Origin: Bog-1181 sp964565765
GTDB lineage: Bacteria; Oederibacteriota; PGYV01; Palsa-1178
Direction: 5' to 3'
Assembly: GCA_964565765.1 (NCBI GenBank)
Contig: CAZMGF010000016.1
Span: 1-47,602 of the forward strand
Length of the DNA: 47,602 bases
Shown here one piece after another: positions 33,769 to 42,138 of this stretch. A model generated the notes under the pieces. The model was not told the origin of the DNA, ran no database searches, and worked only from the letters and a program-made list of their open reading frames with translations. Position 1 is the stretch's first letter; every line of letters starts with the position of its first letter. A program made the translations under genes and the position numbers.

Positions 33769-36042
33769 ATGTCAAAATATAACAAAGCCAACGACCTTGA
33801 AATAACGCCGGAGATAATAAAAGAACACGGTTTTAAACAGGAAGAATACGGCAACATATTAAAAATATTAAAGCGCCCTCCGACATATGTCGAACTCGGA
33901 ATATTTTCCGCAATGTGGTCGGAGCACTGCTCGTACAAACATTCCAAACCGACATTAAAAAAATTTCCGCACAAGGGTAAATATGTGATACAGGGGCCCG
34001 GCGAAAACGCGGGCATAATAGATACCGGCACTGATATGGCCGTTGCATTTAAGATTGAATCGCACAACCATCCTTCGGCTGTCGAGCCATTTCAGGGTGC
34101 GGCAACCGGTGTAGGCGGCATTTTAAGGGATGTTTTTACAATGGGGGCAAGGCCGATTGCTTCGCTTAATTCGCTAAGGTTCGGGTCTCTTGAATCCGCC
34201 AATACGCACAGGCTGCTGCCCGGGGTAGTTTCCGGCATCGCCTTTTACGGGAACTGCATAGGAGTTCCGACTGTGGCCGGTGAAACTGTGTTTGAGGAAA
34301 CATACGAGGACAACTGCCTGGTAAACGCCATGACCATAGGAATAGTTGAAAAGAAAAAAATAATAAAAGCCAAGGCTTCAGGACTGGGGAATTCCGTAAT
34401 GTACATCGGCGCAATGACCGGACGCGACGGCATACACGGGGCGACATTCGCCTCGGCAGAGCTTTCCGAAGAAACCGCGGAAAACCGGTCATCCGTGCAG
34501 GTCGCGGATCCGTTCATGGAAAAACTGCTCCTTGAAGCGACGCTTGAACTAATAGATAAAAAAGTCATGGTGGGCATCCAGGATATGGGAGCTGCTGGAC
34601 TCACTTCATCATCAACTGAAATGGCTTTCCGCGGAAATGTCGGCATGGAAATTGACATGGATAAGGTGCCGCAGCGCGAAAAGGGTATGAACGCCTATGA
34701 AATTATGCTTTCCGAGTCACAGGAGAGAATGCTCCTGGTGGCGAAAAAAGGGAAGGAAAAGGATGTCGAAAAGGTACTTAATAAATGGGGGCTCCACGCG
34801 GTTGTAATAGGGAAAATAATAAAAAAGCAGCATATTATAGTGAAGGAAAAAGGGGCAATTGTGGCCGACCTTCCGATAGAGCCGCTGGCTGACTCAAACC
34901 ACCCGCTTTTCCCGTTAAAGCACCAGAAAGGGATAAAGCCGGCGTACCTGAGTGATATTAATATCAAAAAAAGCGAAATAAAGGAACCGGATGACCTTGA
35001 AGCTGTACTGAAAAAACTCATGGGATCGCCCAACGTGGCGTCCAAATCAAATATATGGGAACAATACGACCACATGGTCCAGACGAATACAGTGACCCTG
35101 CCGGGCTCTGACGCGGCGGTAATTGACGTAAAGAACAGGGATTTCATGATAGCCACATCAGTGGACTGCAACGGCAGATATGTCTATCTTGATCCATTTA
35201 AAGGCGGGCAGATAGCAATGGCCGAATCAGCCAGGAACGTGTCCTGCGCCGGAGCCGAACCGGTGGCGTTTACAAACTGCCTTAACTTCGGGAACCCCGA
35301 GGATCCTGAAATATTCTGGCAGTTTGAAAAAGCCGTGGAAGGCATGTCGGCGGCGGCAAAGGTATTAAAAACTCCGGTAATTTCAGGAAATGTTTCCTTT
35401 TATAATGAGGGGCCCAAAGGCGCGATATATCCGACGCCGACAGTGGGCATGGTGGGGTATATAACAGGAAGCGAGAAAAGGTACTGCAAGCAGTTTTTTA
35501 AGGATAATAACGATGTTATACTTATGATAGGCGAAACACTGGAAGAGTTAGGTGCCTCAGAATACTTAAAGGAAGTGCACGGCCTTATAAAAGGGCCAGT
35601 GCCCGATATTAATATGAAAAAAGAGGCCCTTGTGCAGAAGACCTGCAGGGAAGCCGTTAAAAAAGGGCTCGTCAAATCGGCGCATGACGTTTCAAAAGGC
35701 GGCCTTGCGGTCGCGCTTTCCGAATGTTGCATTACAGGGACGCTGCACGGGGAAAAATCCATCGGCGCGTTTGTGGAGCTGCAGTCGGATTTAAGGCTCG
35801 ATGCCCTGCTCTTCGGCGAGACCCAGTCGCGCATTATAGTTACCGCTGAGAGGGCTTCTGTCGCGGCGCTGAAAAAGCTCGCGGTGAAAAACAAGACTAT
35901 AATATCTGAGATAGGCAAGGTTGGAGGTTCAAGGCTCATTATTAATGTTGACTGGGCCTCAAGGAAGAACCCGAAAAAAATCAACCTGGCAATCGATGAA
36001 TTAATTGAAATATGGTCCAAAGGAGTAAACAAATATGTTTAA
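33769..36042 (+). CDS. purL: Phosphoribosylformylglycinamidine synthase subunit PurL (small type)
   Basis: The 757-residue protein is the small PurL of the PurSQL system, not the about 1300-residue fused enzyme. Signatures are SEHCSYKHSKPTLK, FKIESHNHPSAVEPFQGAATG, GGILRDVFTMGARPIA, the second-half IATSVDCNGRYVYLDPFKGG and VKSAHDVSKGGLAVALSE. It uses ATP and ammonia to convert FGAR to FGAM. It overlaps purF by 8 bases. Confidence 0.97.
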   Translation: MSKYNKANDLEITPEIIKEHGFKQEEYGNILKILKRPPTYVELGIFSAMWSEHCSYKHSKPTLKKFPHKGKYVIQGPGENAGIIDTGTDMAVAFKIESHNHPSAVEPFQGAATGVGGILRDVFTMGARPIASLNSLRFGSLESANTHRLLPGVVSGIAFYGNCIGVPTVAGETVFEETYEDNCLVNAMTIGIVEKKKIIKAKASGLGNSVMYIGAMTGRDGIHGATFASAELSEETAENRSSVQVADPFMEKLLLEATLELIDKKVMVGIQDMGAAGLTSSSTEMAFRGNVGMEIDMDKVPQREKGMNAYEIMLSESQERMLLVAKKGKEKDVEKVLNKWGLHAVVIGKIIKKQHIIVKEKGAIVADLPIEPLADSNHPLFPLKHQKGIKPAYLSDINIKKSEIKEPDDLEAVLKKLMGSPNVASKSNIWEQYDHMVQTNTVTLPGSDAAVIDVKNRDFMIATSVDCNGRYVYLDPFKGGQIAMAESARNVSCAGAEPVAFTNCLNFGNPEDPEIFWQFEKAVEGMSAAAKVLKTPVISGNVSFYNEGPKGAIYPTPTVGMVGYITGSEKRYCKQFFKDNNDVILMIGETLEELGASEYLKEVHGLIKGPVPDINMKKEALVQKTCREAVKKGLVKSAHDVSKGGLAVALSECCITGTLHGEKSIGAFVELQSDLRLDALLFGETQSRIIVTAERASVAALKKLAVKNKTIISEIGKVGGSRLIINVDWASRKNPKKINLAIDELIEIWSKGVNKYV

Positions 36043-37468
36043 TTTTTCCGACAAGATAAAAGAAGCGTGCGGCGTATTCGGAATATTCGGCCATCCGGAG
36101 GCCTCCACCATGACTTACCTGGGGCTCTACGCCCTTCAGCACAGGGGGCAGGAAAGCGCCGGAATTGTGTCCCTCGACGACCAGGGTAAAATGCATGACA
36201 GGGTGGATATGGGCATCGTGGCGGATATTTTTGACGAAAAGAAACTTGCCCTGCTTGTGGGAAACGCGGCAATCGGACATGTGCGCTATTCCACAACGGG
36301 TTCATCAAACCTTCAGAACGCGCAGCCGGTAAGGATAAATTACATAAACGGCGACCTGGCAGTGGCGCATAACGGGAACCTTGTAAATGCGGACGAGATA
36401 AAACGCACCCTTGAAGAACGGGGTTCTATATTCAAATCGACCATTGATTCCGAGGTGCTGGTGCACCTTATAGCCATGCACAATAAAATGAGTTTTATTG
36501 ACGCGGTTAAAGAATCGCTCTCCAGGCTCAAAGGGGCGTTTTCTTTTGTCATAATGAACAGTGATTGCCTGATAGCGGCCAGGGATCCAAACGGGTTCAG
36601 GCCGCTTGAAATAGGAAAACTGGACGGCGCGTACGTATTTGCCTCTGAGACATGCGCTTTTGACCTTATAAACGCCGAACATGTCGGCACTGTTGAGCCG
36701 GGTGAAATGGTTGTAATTTCAAGGGACAAACTGGCCGGCGGCGTGAAACTGGACCGGGTAAAATTCGCGGAGCGCGCACGCAGCGCCATGTGCGTCTTTG
36801 AATTTATATATTTCGCCAGGCCGGACAGCTACATTTTCGGCAGGACGGTCAATGAAATAAGGCGCGGCCTGGGAAGACAGCTCGCCGAAGAATCGCACGT
36901 TGACGCCGATGTTGTGATTCCGGTGCCGGACTCCGGGGTTTCCGCCGCCATTGGCTACGCCGAAGGGGCCGGAGTTAAATATGACATGGGGCTAATCAGG
37001 AACCATTATATAGGAAGGACCTTTATAGAGCCTTCCCAGTCAATACGCGATTTCGGGGTAAAGATAAAGCTGAACCCGGTAAAGGGCATCATCAAGGACA
37101 AAAGGGTGGTTGTTGTGGATGATTCCATAGTGCGCGGCACCACAAGCAGGAAAATAATAAAGATGATAAGGAACGCCGGGGCAAAAGAGATACATTACAG
37201 GATATCCTCGCCGCCAATTTTTAATCCCTGCTTTTACGGCATGGATTTCCCGACAAAGACCGAACTAATCGCCAACAGCCACAATCTGGAAGAGATAAAA
37301 AAGTACCTGCGCGTGGAGAGCCTGGCATACTTAAGCATGGAAGGGCTTATTAAGGCTGTGGGCGGAAAGAAAGAAAAGTACTGCATGGCATGCTTTGACG
37401 GGGATTACCCGGTGGATTTCAAGGTGGACCAGACAAAACTGATGTTTGAGACGAAAAATAAGTGCTGA
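36035..37468 (+). CDS. purF: Amidophosphoribosyltransferase, [4Fe-4S] type
   Basis: The 477-residue protein has an 11-residue propeptide (FNFSDKIKEA after Met) before the predicted N-terminal nucleophile Cys12 (CGVFGIFGHPEA). An Ntn glutaminase domain (YALQHRGQESAGI, VAHNGNLVNA) precedes a phosphoribosyltransferase domain (VVVVDDSIVRGTTSRK). Cysteines at MCVFEFIYFARPDS, FNPCFYGMDFPTK and CMACFDGDYP match the iron-sulphur ligands of B. subtilis-type PurF, which make the enzyme oxygen-labile. It makes phosphoribosylamine, the first purine-specific step. A strong hairpin terminator follows. Confidence 0.97.
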   Translation: MFNFSDKIKEACGVFGIFGHPEASTMTYLGLYALQHRGQESAGIVSLDDQGKMHDRVDMGIVADIFDEKKLALLVGNAAIGHVRYSTTGSSNLQNAQPVRINYINGDLAVAHNGNLVNADEIKRTLEERGSIFKSTIDSEVLVHLIAMHNKMSFIDAVKESLSRLKGAFSFVIMNSDCLIAARDPNGFRPLEIGKLDGAYVFASETCAFDLINAEHVGTVEPGEMVVISRDKLAGGVKLDRVKFAERARSAMCVFEFIYFARPDSYIFGRTVNEIRRGLGRQLAEESHVDADVVIPVPDSGVSAAIGYAEGAGVKYDMGLIRNHYIGRTFIEPSQSIRDFGVKIKLNPVKGIIKDKRVVVVDDSIVRGTTSRKIIKMIRNAGAKEIHYRISSPPIFNPCFYGMDFPTKTELIANSHNLEEIKKYLRVESLAYLSMEGLIKAVGGKKEKYCMACFDGDYPVDFKVDQTKLMFETKNKC

Positions 37469-37499
37469 CACTATAGGAAGATTTTAATACAAGCGGTTA

Positions 37500-37534
37500 A
37501 AAAAGCGGCCCTGAAAAAGGGCCGCTTTTTTTTT
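37500..37534 (+). terminator. Intrinsic terminator after purF
   Basis: AGCGGCCC (37504-37511) pairs with GGGCCGCT (37519-37526) around a seven-base loop, followed by nine T (37526-37534) and preceded by A residues that extend the stem. It closes the purSQLF unit 30 bases after the purF stop. Confidence 0.92.
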
Positions 37535-37548
37535 GACGGAAAATTGAC
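37533..37548 (+). promoter_or_regulatory. Tandem TTGAC direct repeat, candidate KdpE site
   Basis: TTGAC at 37533-37537 and 37544-37548 are 11 bases apart, one helical turn, and end at the edge of the proposed -35 box; a third TTGAC occurs at 37576-37580. OmpR-family regulators such as KdpE typically bind such tandem direct repeats. Assignment to KdpE is inferred from position only. Confidence 0.35.
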
Positions 37549-37576
37549 TTGGCTTTTTACCGTTCCGGGGTATATT
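37549..37576 (+). promoter_or_regulatory. Candidate kdp operon promoter
   Basis: TTGGCT (37549-37554), 16 bases, TATATT (37571-37576) lies about 30 bases before kdpF. The imperfect -35 would suit a promoter needing activation. Confidence 0.45.
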
Positions 37577-37607
37577 TGACATATAAGAAAAACAAAGGAG
37601 ATTCCAC

Positions 37608-37685
37608 ATGTGGATCATAACTTTTGCGGCGGCTCTGTTCCTGTTCGTATATCTAATTTTTGCGTTTTTTAACAATAAAGAATAG
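37608..37685 (+). CDS. kdpF: K+-transporting ATPase small subunit KdpF
   Basis: This 25-residue open frame starts at ATG 37608 with AAAGGAG (37594-37600) seven bases upstream. It encodes one hydrophobic helix (WIITFAAALFLFVYLIFAFF) with a short polar tail (NNKE). Position directly before kdpA, size and the YLIFAFF pattern near the C-terminus match KdpF, the lipid-like stabilising subunit of the KdpFABC complex in the inner membrane. Its TAG lies within the spacer that carries the kdpA ribosome-binding site (AGGAGG 37684-37689). Confidence 0.85.
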   Translation: MWIITFAAALFLFVYLIFAFFNNKE

Positions 37686-37695
37686 GAGGCTTAAA

Positions 37696-39411
37696 ATGAA
37701 CCTTAAGATAATGACTGAAATTTCTTTCTTTTTTGTGCTTGTTCTTGTGGCGGCAAGGCCGCTCGGCGAATATATGTATCTGGTATTTGCCGGCAAAAAT
37801 ACCCTGCTGACGCCTGTATTTACTCCGGTGGAAAATATCATTTACAGGTTATGCGGCGTAAAAAAGGATGACGAACATACCTGGATAGATTATGCCGTTT
37901 CGCTGATGGCCTTTAATATTGCCGGATTGCTGTTTCTGTTTGCCATAATAATGCTTCAGGGATTTTTGCCTTTAAATCCGCAGAAACTGGGGGCGCCGAA
38001 TGTCTGGCTTGCCATCAATACTGCGGTATCTTTTATCACAAACACCAACTGGCAGGCTTACACTCCGGAGACAACAGTAAGTTATTTTACACAGATGGCC
38101 GGGCTGGCGGTGCAGAATTTTCTTTCCGCGGCAACCGGCATTACCGTGGCAATAGCCCTGACCAGGGGATTTACGCGCAAAGAGACCAAGCTTCTGGGGT
38201 CATTCTGGGTTGACCTTACGCGCACAATCCTTTACATACTTCTGCCGATATCAATTTTTGGGGCCATATTCCTTGTTTCCCAGGGTGTGCCGCAGAACTT
38301 TTCCCCTTATACGAACGCAAAAACAGTCGAAGGGGCGCAGCAGGTAATAGCGCAGGGGCCGATTGCGTCACAGGAGGTAATAAAAGAACTCGGAACTAAC
38401 GGCGGCGGTTTTTTGAACGCCAATTCCAGCCATCCATATGAGAATCCGACGCCGCTTTCCAATATTTTTGAGATGTTTATGATAGTATTAATTTCCGCGG
38501 GGCTTATCTTTACATTCGGCAGGTTTTCCGGGGATATAAAACAGGGCAGGGCACTTTTTTACGGGGTTTTTATAACCCTGGTTTTACTTGTGCTGTGCGC
38601 GGCATGGTCCGAGACAACCCTCAACCCGCTGCTGGCAAAGAATGCCGGGACGAAAGTTTCTTTTGAAAACGGCAATACCGAGGGTAAGGAGACAAGATTT
38701 TTCGGGGCGGCTTCGCCGCTTTTTTCCGTGCTGACAACAGTGACATCCTGCGGAGCGGTAAACAACATGCATGATTCAGCCATGCCGCTGACGGGCTTAA
38801 TAGAGCTCTTCGACATGCAGCTTGGCGAGCTCATTTTCGGCGGCGTAGGAACCGGTTTATACACCCTGCTGTTATTCGCGGTAATTACCGTATTTATCGC
38901 GGGGTTAATGGTAGGCAGGACGCCGGAATATCTGGGTAAAAAAATAGGCCCTACTGAAATACAGCTTACAATAGCTGCGGCTATTTTTTCTTCTATACTG
39001 ATGCTTTTAAATTCGGCTATAGCCGTCTATATACCTGATGCGGTAAAGTCGGCCGTAAACCCGGGGCCGCACGGATTCTCCGAGATACTTTACGCGGCCA
39101 CTTCAGCCGCGGCAAACAACGGCTCCGCGTTTGCCGGTTTAAACGCGAATATTGATTTCTGGAACATATCGCTGACAATAGAAATGTTTTTTGGAAGGTT
39201 CGTGCCTATTATACTCGTGCTCGCGCTGGCCGGCCGGCTTGCCGTAAAAAAGGCCACACCTGCGTCGCTTGGCACCCTGCCGACAAATGACGCGCTTTTT
39301 GCCGTTATGCTTGTAATGGTCATATTGCTTGTTGGCGGGCTTACATTCCTTCCTGCGCTTTCAATGGGGCCCATTGCCGAACACATGAACCTTTTTGCAG
39401 CCTTAAAATAA
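37696..39411 (+). CDS. kdpA: K+-transporting ATPase potassium-binding subunit KdpA
   Basis: ATG at 37696 follows AGGAGG (37684-37689) by six bases; open sequence upstream overlaps kdpF and is not used. The 571-residue polytopic protein has all four pore-loop signatures of the K+ channel-like subunit: TNTNWQAYTPETT, ELGTNGGGFLNANSSHPYENP, TSCGAVNNMHDS and SAAANNGSAFAGL. It selects and conducts K+ toward KdpB. Next is kdpB, after 11 bases. Confidence 0.97.
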   Translation: MNLKIMTEISFFFVLVLVAARPLGEYMYLVFAGKNTLLTPVFTPVENIIYRLCGVKKDDEHTWIDYAVSLMAFNIAGLLFLFAIIMLQGFLPLNPQKLGAPNVWLAINTAVSFITNTNWQAYTPETTVSYFTQMAGLAVQNFLSAATGITVAIALTRGFTRKETKLLGSFWVDLTRTILYILLPISIFGAIFLVSQGVPQNFSPYTNAKTVEGAQQVIAQGPIASQEVIKELGTNGGGFLNANSSHPYENPTPLSNIFEMFMIVLISAGLIFTFGRFSGDIKQGRALFYGVFITLVLLVLCAAWSETTLNPLLAKNAGTKVSFENGNTEGKETRFFGAASPLFSVLTTVTSCGAVNNMHDSAMPLTGLIELFDMQLGELIFGGVGTGLYTLLLFAVITVFIAGLMVGRTPEYLGKKIGPTEIQLTIAAAIFSSILMLLNSAIAVYIPDAVKSAVNPGPHGFSEILYAATSAAANNGSAFAGLNANIDFWNISLTIEMFFGRFVPIILVLALAGRLAVKKATPASLGTLPTNDALFAVMLVMVILLVGGLTFLPALSMGPIAEHMNLFAALK

Positions 39412-39422
39412 GGAGAGAAAAA

Positions 39423-41480
39423 ATGGACAACAAACAACTCAACAGAATCAGCGGAAAAATGATGCTTGAAGCTGCGGTAAATTCAATAATAAAGCTTTCC
39501 CCGGATAAAATGTGGGCCATACCGGTAATGTTCACGGTGGAAATCGGGGCGATTTTGACCACAATCAGTATGTTCTTCGGCATCTTTACCAAAACCGACG
39601 CAGCCGGTATTACCCTGACGCTGCATATAACAGTGTGGCTGTGGCTAACCGTTATATTCGCGAATTTTGCCGAAGCTCTTGCGGAATCCAGGGGCAAGGC
39701 AACCGCGGATTCAATGAAAAAGACAAAAAGGGACCTTATGGCAAAAAAAATACCGGATTCCTCTTCACGTGAATTTACACTTGTCTCCGCGTCCACTCTT
39801 GTAAAAGGCGACCTTGTAATGGCTGAACCCTCCGATGTGATTGCGCTTGACGGCGAAATAATTTCCGGAATTGCCAGCATAGACGAGTCCGCGGTAACGG
39901 GTGAATCGGCCCCTGTAATAAGGGAAGCGGGCGGCGACCGCTCAAGTGTCATAGGCGGAACCAGGGTGCTTTCGGATTTTATTGTATACCGCATTACATC
40001 AAATCCAGGAGAGAGTTTTCTTGACAAGATGATAGCCCTTGTTGAGGGAGCAGTCCGCAAAAGGACGCCAAATGAAATTGCCCTGAACATACTCCTTATT
40101 GCCCTGACCTTTATATTCCTGCTTGCTGTATCAACGCTTCAGCCCTATGCCAATTTCTTAAAGTCGACCTTTACCGTCACCCAGCTGGTATCGCTATTTG
40201 TGGCCCTGGCGCCTACGACAATAGGCGCGCTTCTTTCCGCAATAGGAATTGCCGGAATGAACAGGCTGCTCAAGATAAATGTACTCGCGTTTTCCGGAAG
40301 ATCGGTTGAGGCGGCGGGCGATGTTGACGCGGTACTCCTTGATAAAACAGGAACAATAACCCTGGGAAACCGCCAGGCAGACGCGTTTTTGCCGGTAAAA
40401 GGGGTCGGGGAGCAGGAACTTGCCATGGCTGCGCAGTATTCCTCGCTTTCGGACGAAACCCCGGAAGGCAGGTCCATTGTTGTGCTGGCAAAGCGCAAAT
40501 TTAACATAAGGGAGCATGAATTCGGCTCCACAGATAAGGTTAATTTTATCCCGTTCAGGGCCGAGACGCGGATGAGCGGGGTGGATTTGAACGGCGTAAT
40601 GATAATGAAAGGCGCCTCTGAATCGATAATAGAATATGTAAAGTTAAAAGATAAGAATGCGTCAATTCCCGAAGATCTGCAGGCAATAGTGGAATCGGTG
40701 GCCGTAAAAGGAGGAACCCCGCTTGTGGTGGTAAAAGAGGCCAGAATACTCGGTGTCATATATTTAAAGGATATTTTAAAGGGAGGAATAAAGGAAAGGC
40801 TGCAGCAGCTCAATCTGATGGGCATCAAAAGTGTGATGATAACCGGCGACAATCCGGTAACCGCGGCATCGATTGCGGCTGAGGCCGGTGTCAACGATTT
40901 TTTATCAAACGCAAAACCAGAGACAAAACTGGCGCTTATAAAAAAATACCAGGCTGACGGGCATATGGTGGCCATGATAGGCGACGGAACCAACGACGCT
41001 CCGGCGCTGGCGCAGGCCGATGTGGGCATAGCCATGAATACAGGGACGGCGGCTGCCAGGGAAGCGGGGAACATGCTGGATCTTGACTCGAATCCCACAA
41101 AGGTCATTGAAGTGGTTGAAATAGGAAAGCAGATACTTATAACCCGGGGTTCACTAACGACATTTTCCATAGCCAACGATGTGGCAAAATATTTCGCGAT
41201 AGTACCGGCCATGTTAATGGGAATGTTTCCTTCCATGGCCCCGCTTAATATAATGGGGCTGGACTCGCCGTCTTCGGCCATACTGTCCGCGATAATATTT
41301 AACGCGGTTATAATACCTTCATTAATTCCGCTGGCGCTGCGCGGGGTACCGTATAAGCCGCAGTCGGCAGCCAGCCTTTTAAGGGTCAATATTTTTATAT
41401 ATGGACTGGGCGGAGTCATACTTCCGTTTATAGGAATCAAGGCGATTGACATGCTGCTAGCCATTCTTCACGTAGTTTAG
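39423..41480 (+). CDS. kdpB: K+-transporting ATPase ATP-binding subunit KdpB
   Basis: This 685-residue P-type ATPase has the phosphorylated Asp307 in DKTGTITLGNR, matching the E. coli position. The actuator motif TGES ends at Ser162, the residue whose phosphorylation inhibits E. coli KdpB at high K+, so the same brake may operate. The hinge MIGDGTNDAPALAQADVGIAM and the nucleotide-binding region KGASESI are intact. It hydrolyses ATP to drive K+ through KdpA. AGGAGAG precedes the ATG; kdpC follows after 17 bases. Confidence 0.97.
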   Translation: MDNKQLNRISGKMMLEAAVNSIIKLSPDKMWAIPVMFTVEIGAILTTISMFFGIFTKTDAAGITLTLHITVWLWLTVIFANFAEALAESRGKATADSMKKTKRDLMAKKIPDSSSREFTLVSASTLVKGDLVMAEPSDVIALDGEIISGIASIDESAVTGESAPVIREAGGDRSSVIGGTRVLSDFIVYRITSNPGESFLDKMIALVEGAVRKRTPNEIALNILLIALTFIFLLAVSTLQPYANFLKSTFTVTQLVSLFVALAPTTIGALLSAIGIAGMNRLLKINVLAFSGRSVEAAGDVDAVLLDKTGTITLGNRQADAFLPVKGVGEQELAMAAQYSSLSDETPEGRSIVVLAKRKFNIREHEFGSTDKVNFIPFRAETRMSGVDLNGVMIMKGASESIIEYVKLKDKNASIPEDLQAIVESVAVKGGTPLVVVKEARILGVIYLKDILKGGIKERLQQLNLMGIKSVMITGDNPVTAASIAAEAGVNDFLSNAKPETKLALIKKYQADGHMVAMIGDGTNDAPALAQADVGIAMNTGTAAAREAGNMLDLDSNPTKVIEVVEIGKQILITRGSLTTFSIANDVAKYFAIVPAMLMGMFPSMAPLNIMGLDSPSSAILSAIIFNAVIIPSLIPLALRGVPYKPQSAASLLRVNIFIYGLGGVILPFIGIKAIDMLLAILHVV

Positions 41481-41497
41481 GAAAAGGAGAAAAATAA

Positions 41498-42100
41498 ATG
41501 AAAAAAATATTATTCACCTCGGTAATTATGCTCTTGTGTTTTACATTTCTGTGCGGATTTATTTATCCTGCGTTTATATGGGCGGCCGCAAAGCTTGCGT
41601 TTCCCGGACAGGCAAAAGGCAGCCTTGTCACAAAAGAGGGCGTTATTGTGGGCAGCAGCCTTCTGGGTCAGAAATTTACAAAACCGCTGTATTTTCATTC
41701 CAGACCGTCCGCGGTGGATTATAATGCCTCGAATTCGGGAGGGTCAAATCTTGCACCTACAAATCCGGACCTGATTACGGGGGTTTTAAAGAATGCTGAT
41801 GCCGAAATGAAGGATAACCCGCAGCAGACGGAAATGGTGCCAGAAGACCTTGTAAGCGCATCCGCCAGCGGGCTTGACCCGCAGATAACAAAAGAAGCCG
41901 CTGTGTGGCAGATAAAACGCGTTGCCGCCGCCCGTAAAGTTGATGAAAAAATGATTATGGCAGCTGTCGATAAATATACACAGGAACCTTTGTTGGGGTT
42001 TGTCGGGCCAAAGATGGTAAATGTGCTTGAATTGAACATTTATATCGATTCCATAATTTCGGACAGTCCAAAAAGCAGTGTTGCGGGGGGAAAAAATTGA
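41498..42100 (+). CDS. kdpC: K+-transporting ATPase subunit KdpC
   Basis: The 200-residue protein has a single N-terminal membrane helix (about residues 5-28) and a periplasmic domain. Family signatures are GSSLLGQKFTKPLYFHSRPSA, NSGGSNLAPTNP, VPEDLVSASASGLDPQIT and AAVWQIKRVAAAR. KdpC stabilises the complex next to KdpA and KdpB. AAAGGAG precedes the ATG. The stop codon is part of an extended -10-like element discussed separately. Confidence 0.96.
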   Translation: MKKILFTSVIMLLCFTFLCGFIYPAFIWAAAKLAFPGQAKGSLVTKEGVIVGSSLLGQKFTKPLYFHSRPSAVDYNASNSGGSNLAPTNPDLITGVLKNADAEMKDNPQQTEMVPEDLVSASASGLDPQITKEAAVWQIKRVAAARKVDEKMIMAAVDKYTQEPLLGFVGPKMVNVLELNIYIDSIISDSPKSSVAGGKN

Positions 42101-42106
42101 TATAAT
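42098..42106 (+). promoter_or_regulatory. Extended -10 element, possible internal promoter for the kdp regulatory genes
   Basis: TGATATAAT (TGnTATAAT form) overlaps the kdpC stop and would start transcription about 25 bases before the sensor-kinase gene. No good -35 is present, as is common for extended -10 promoters. It would give basal expression of sensor and regulator when kdpFABC is off. Confidence 0.35.
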
Positions 42107-42138
42107 AAGGTCAAAGGGATTTATTAATAGGAAAAAGG

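Noticed and set aside
39765..39780. parS-like sequence with TTCACGTGAA core
   Set aside because: Only the 10-base core matches and the outer bases of the 16-bp consensus do not. It encodes part of KdpB and lies 32 kb from parAB.
40145..41464. 439-codon minus-strand frame opposite kdpB
   Set aside because: It is antisense to intact P-type ATPase motifs, with Ser/Ala/Pro-rich low-quality sequence.
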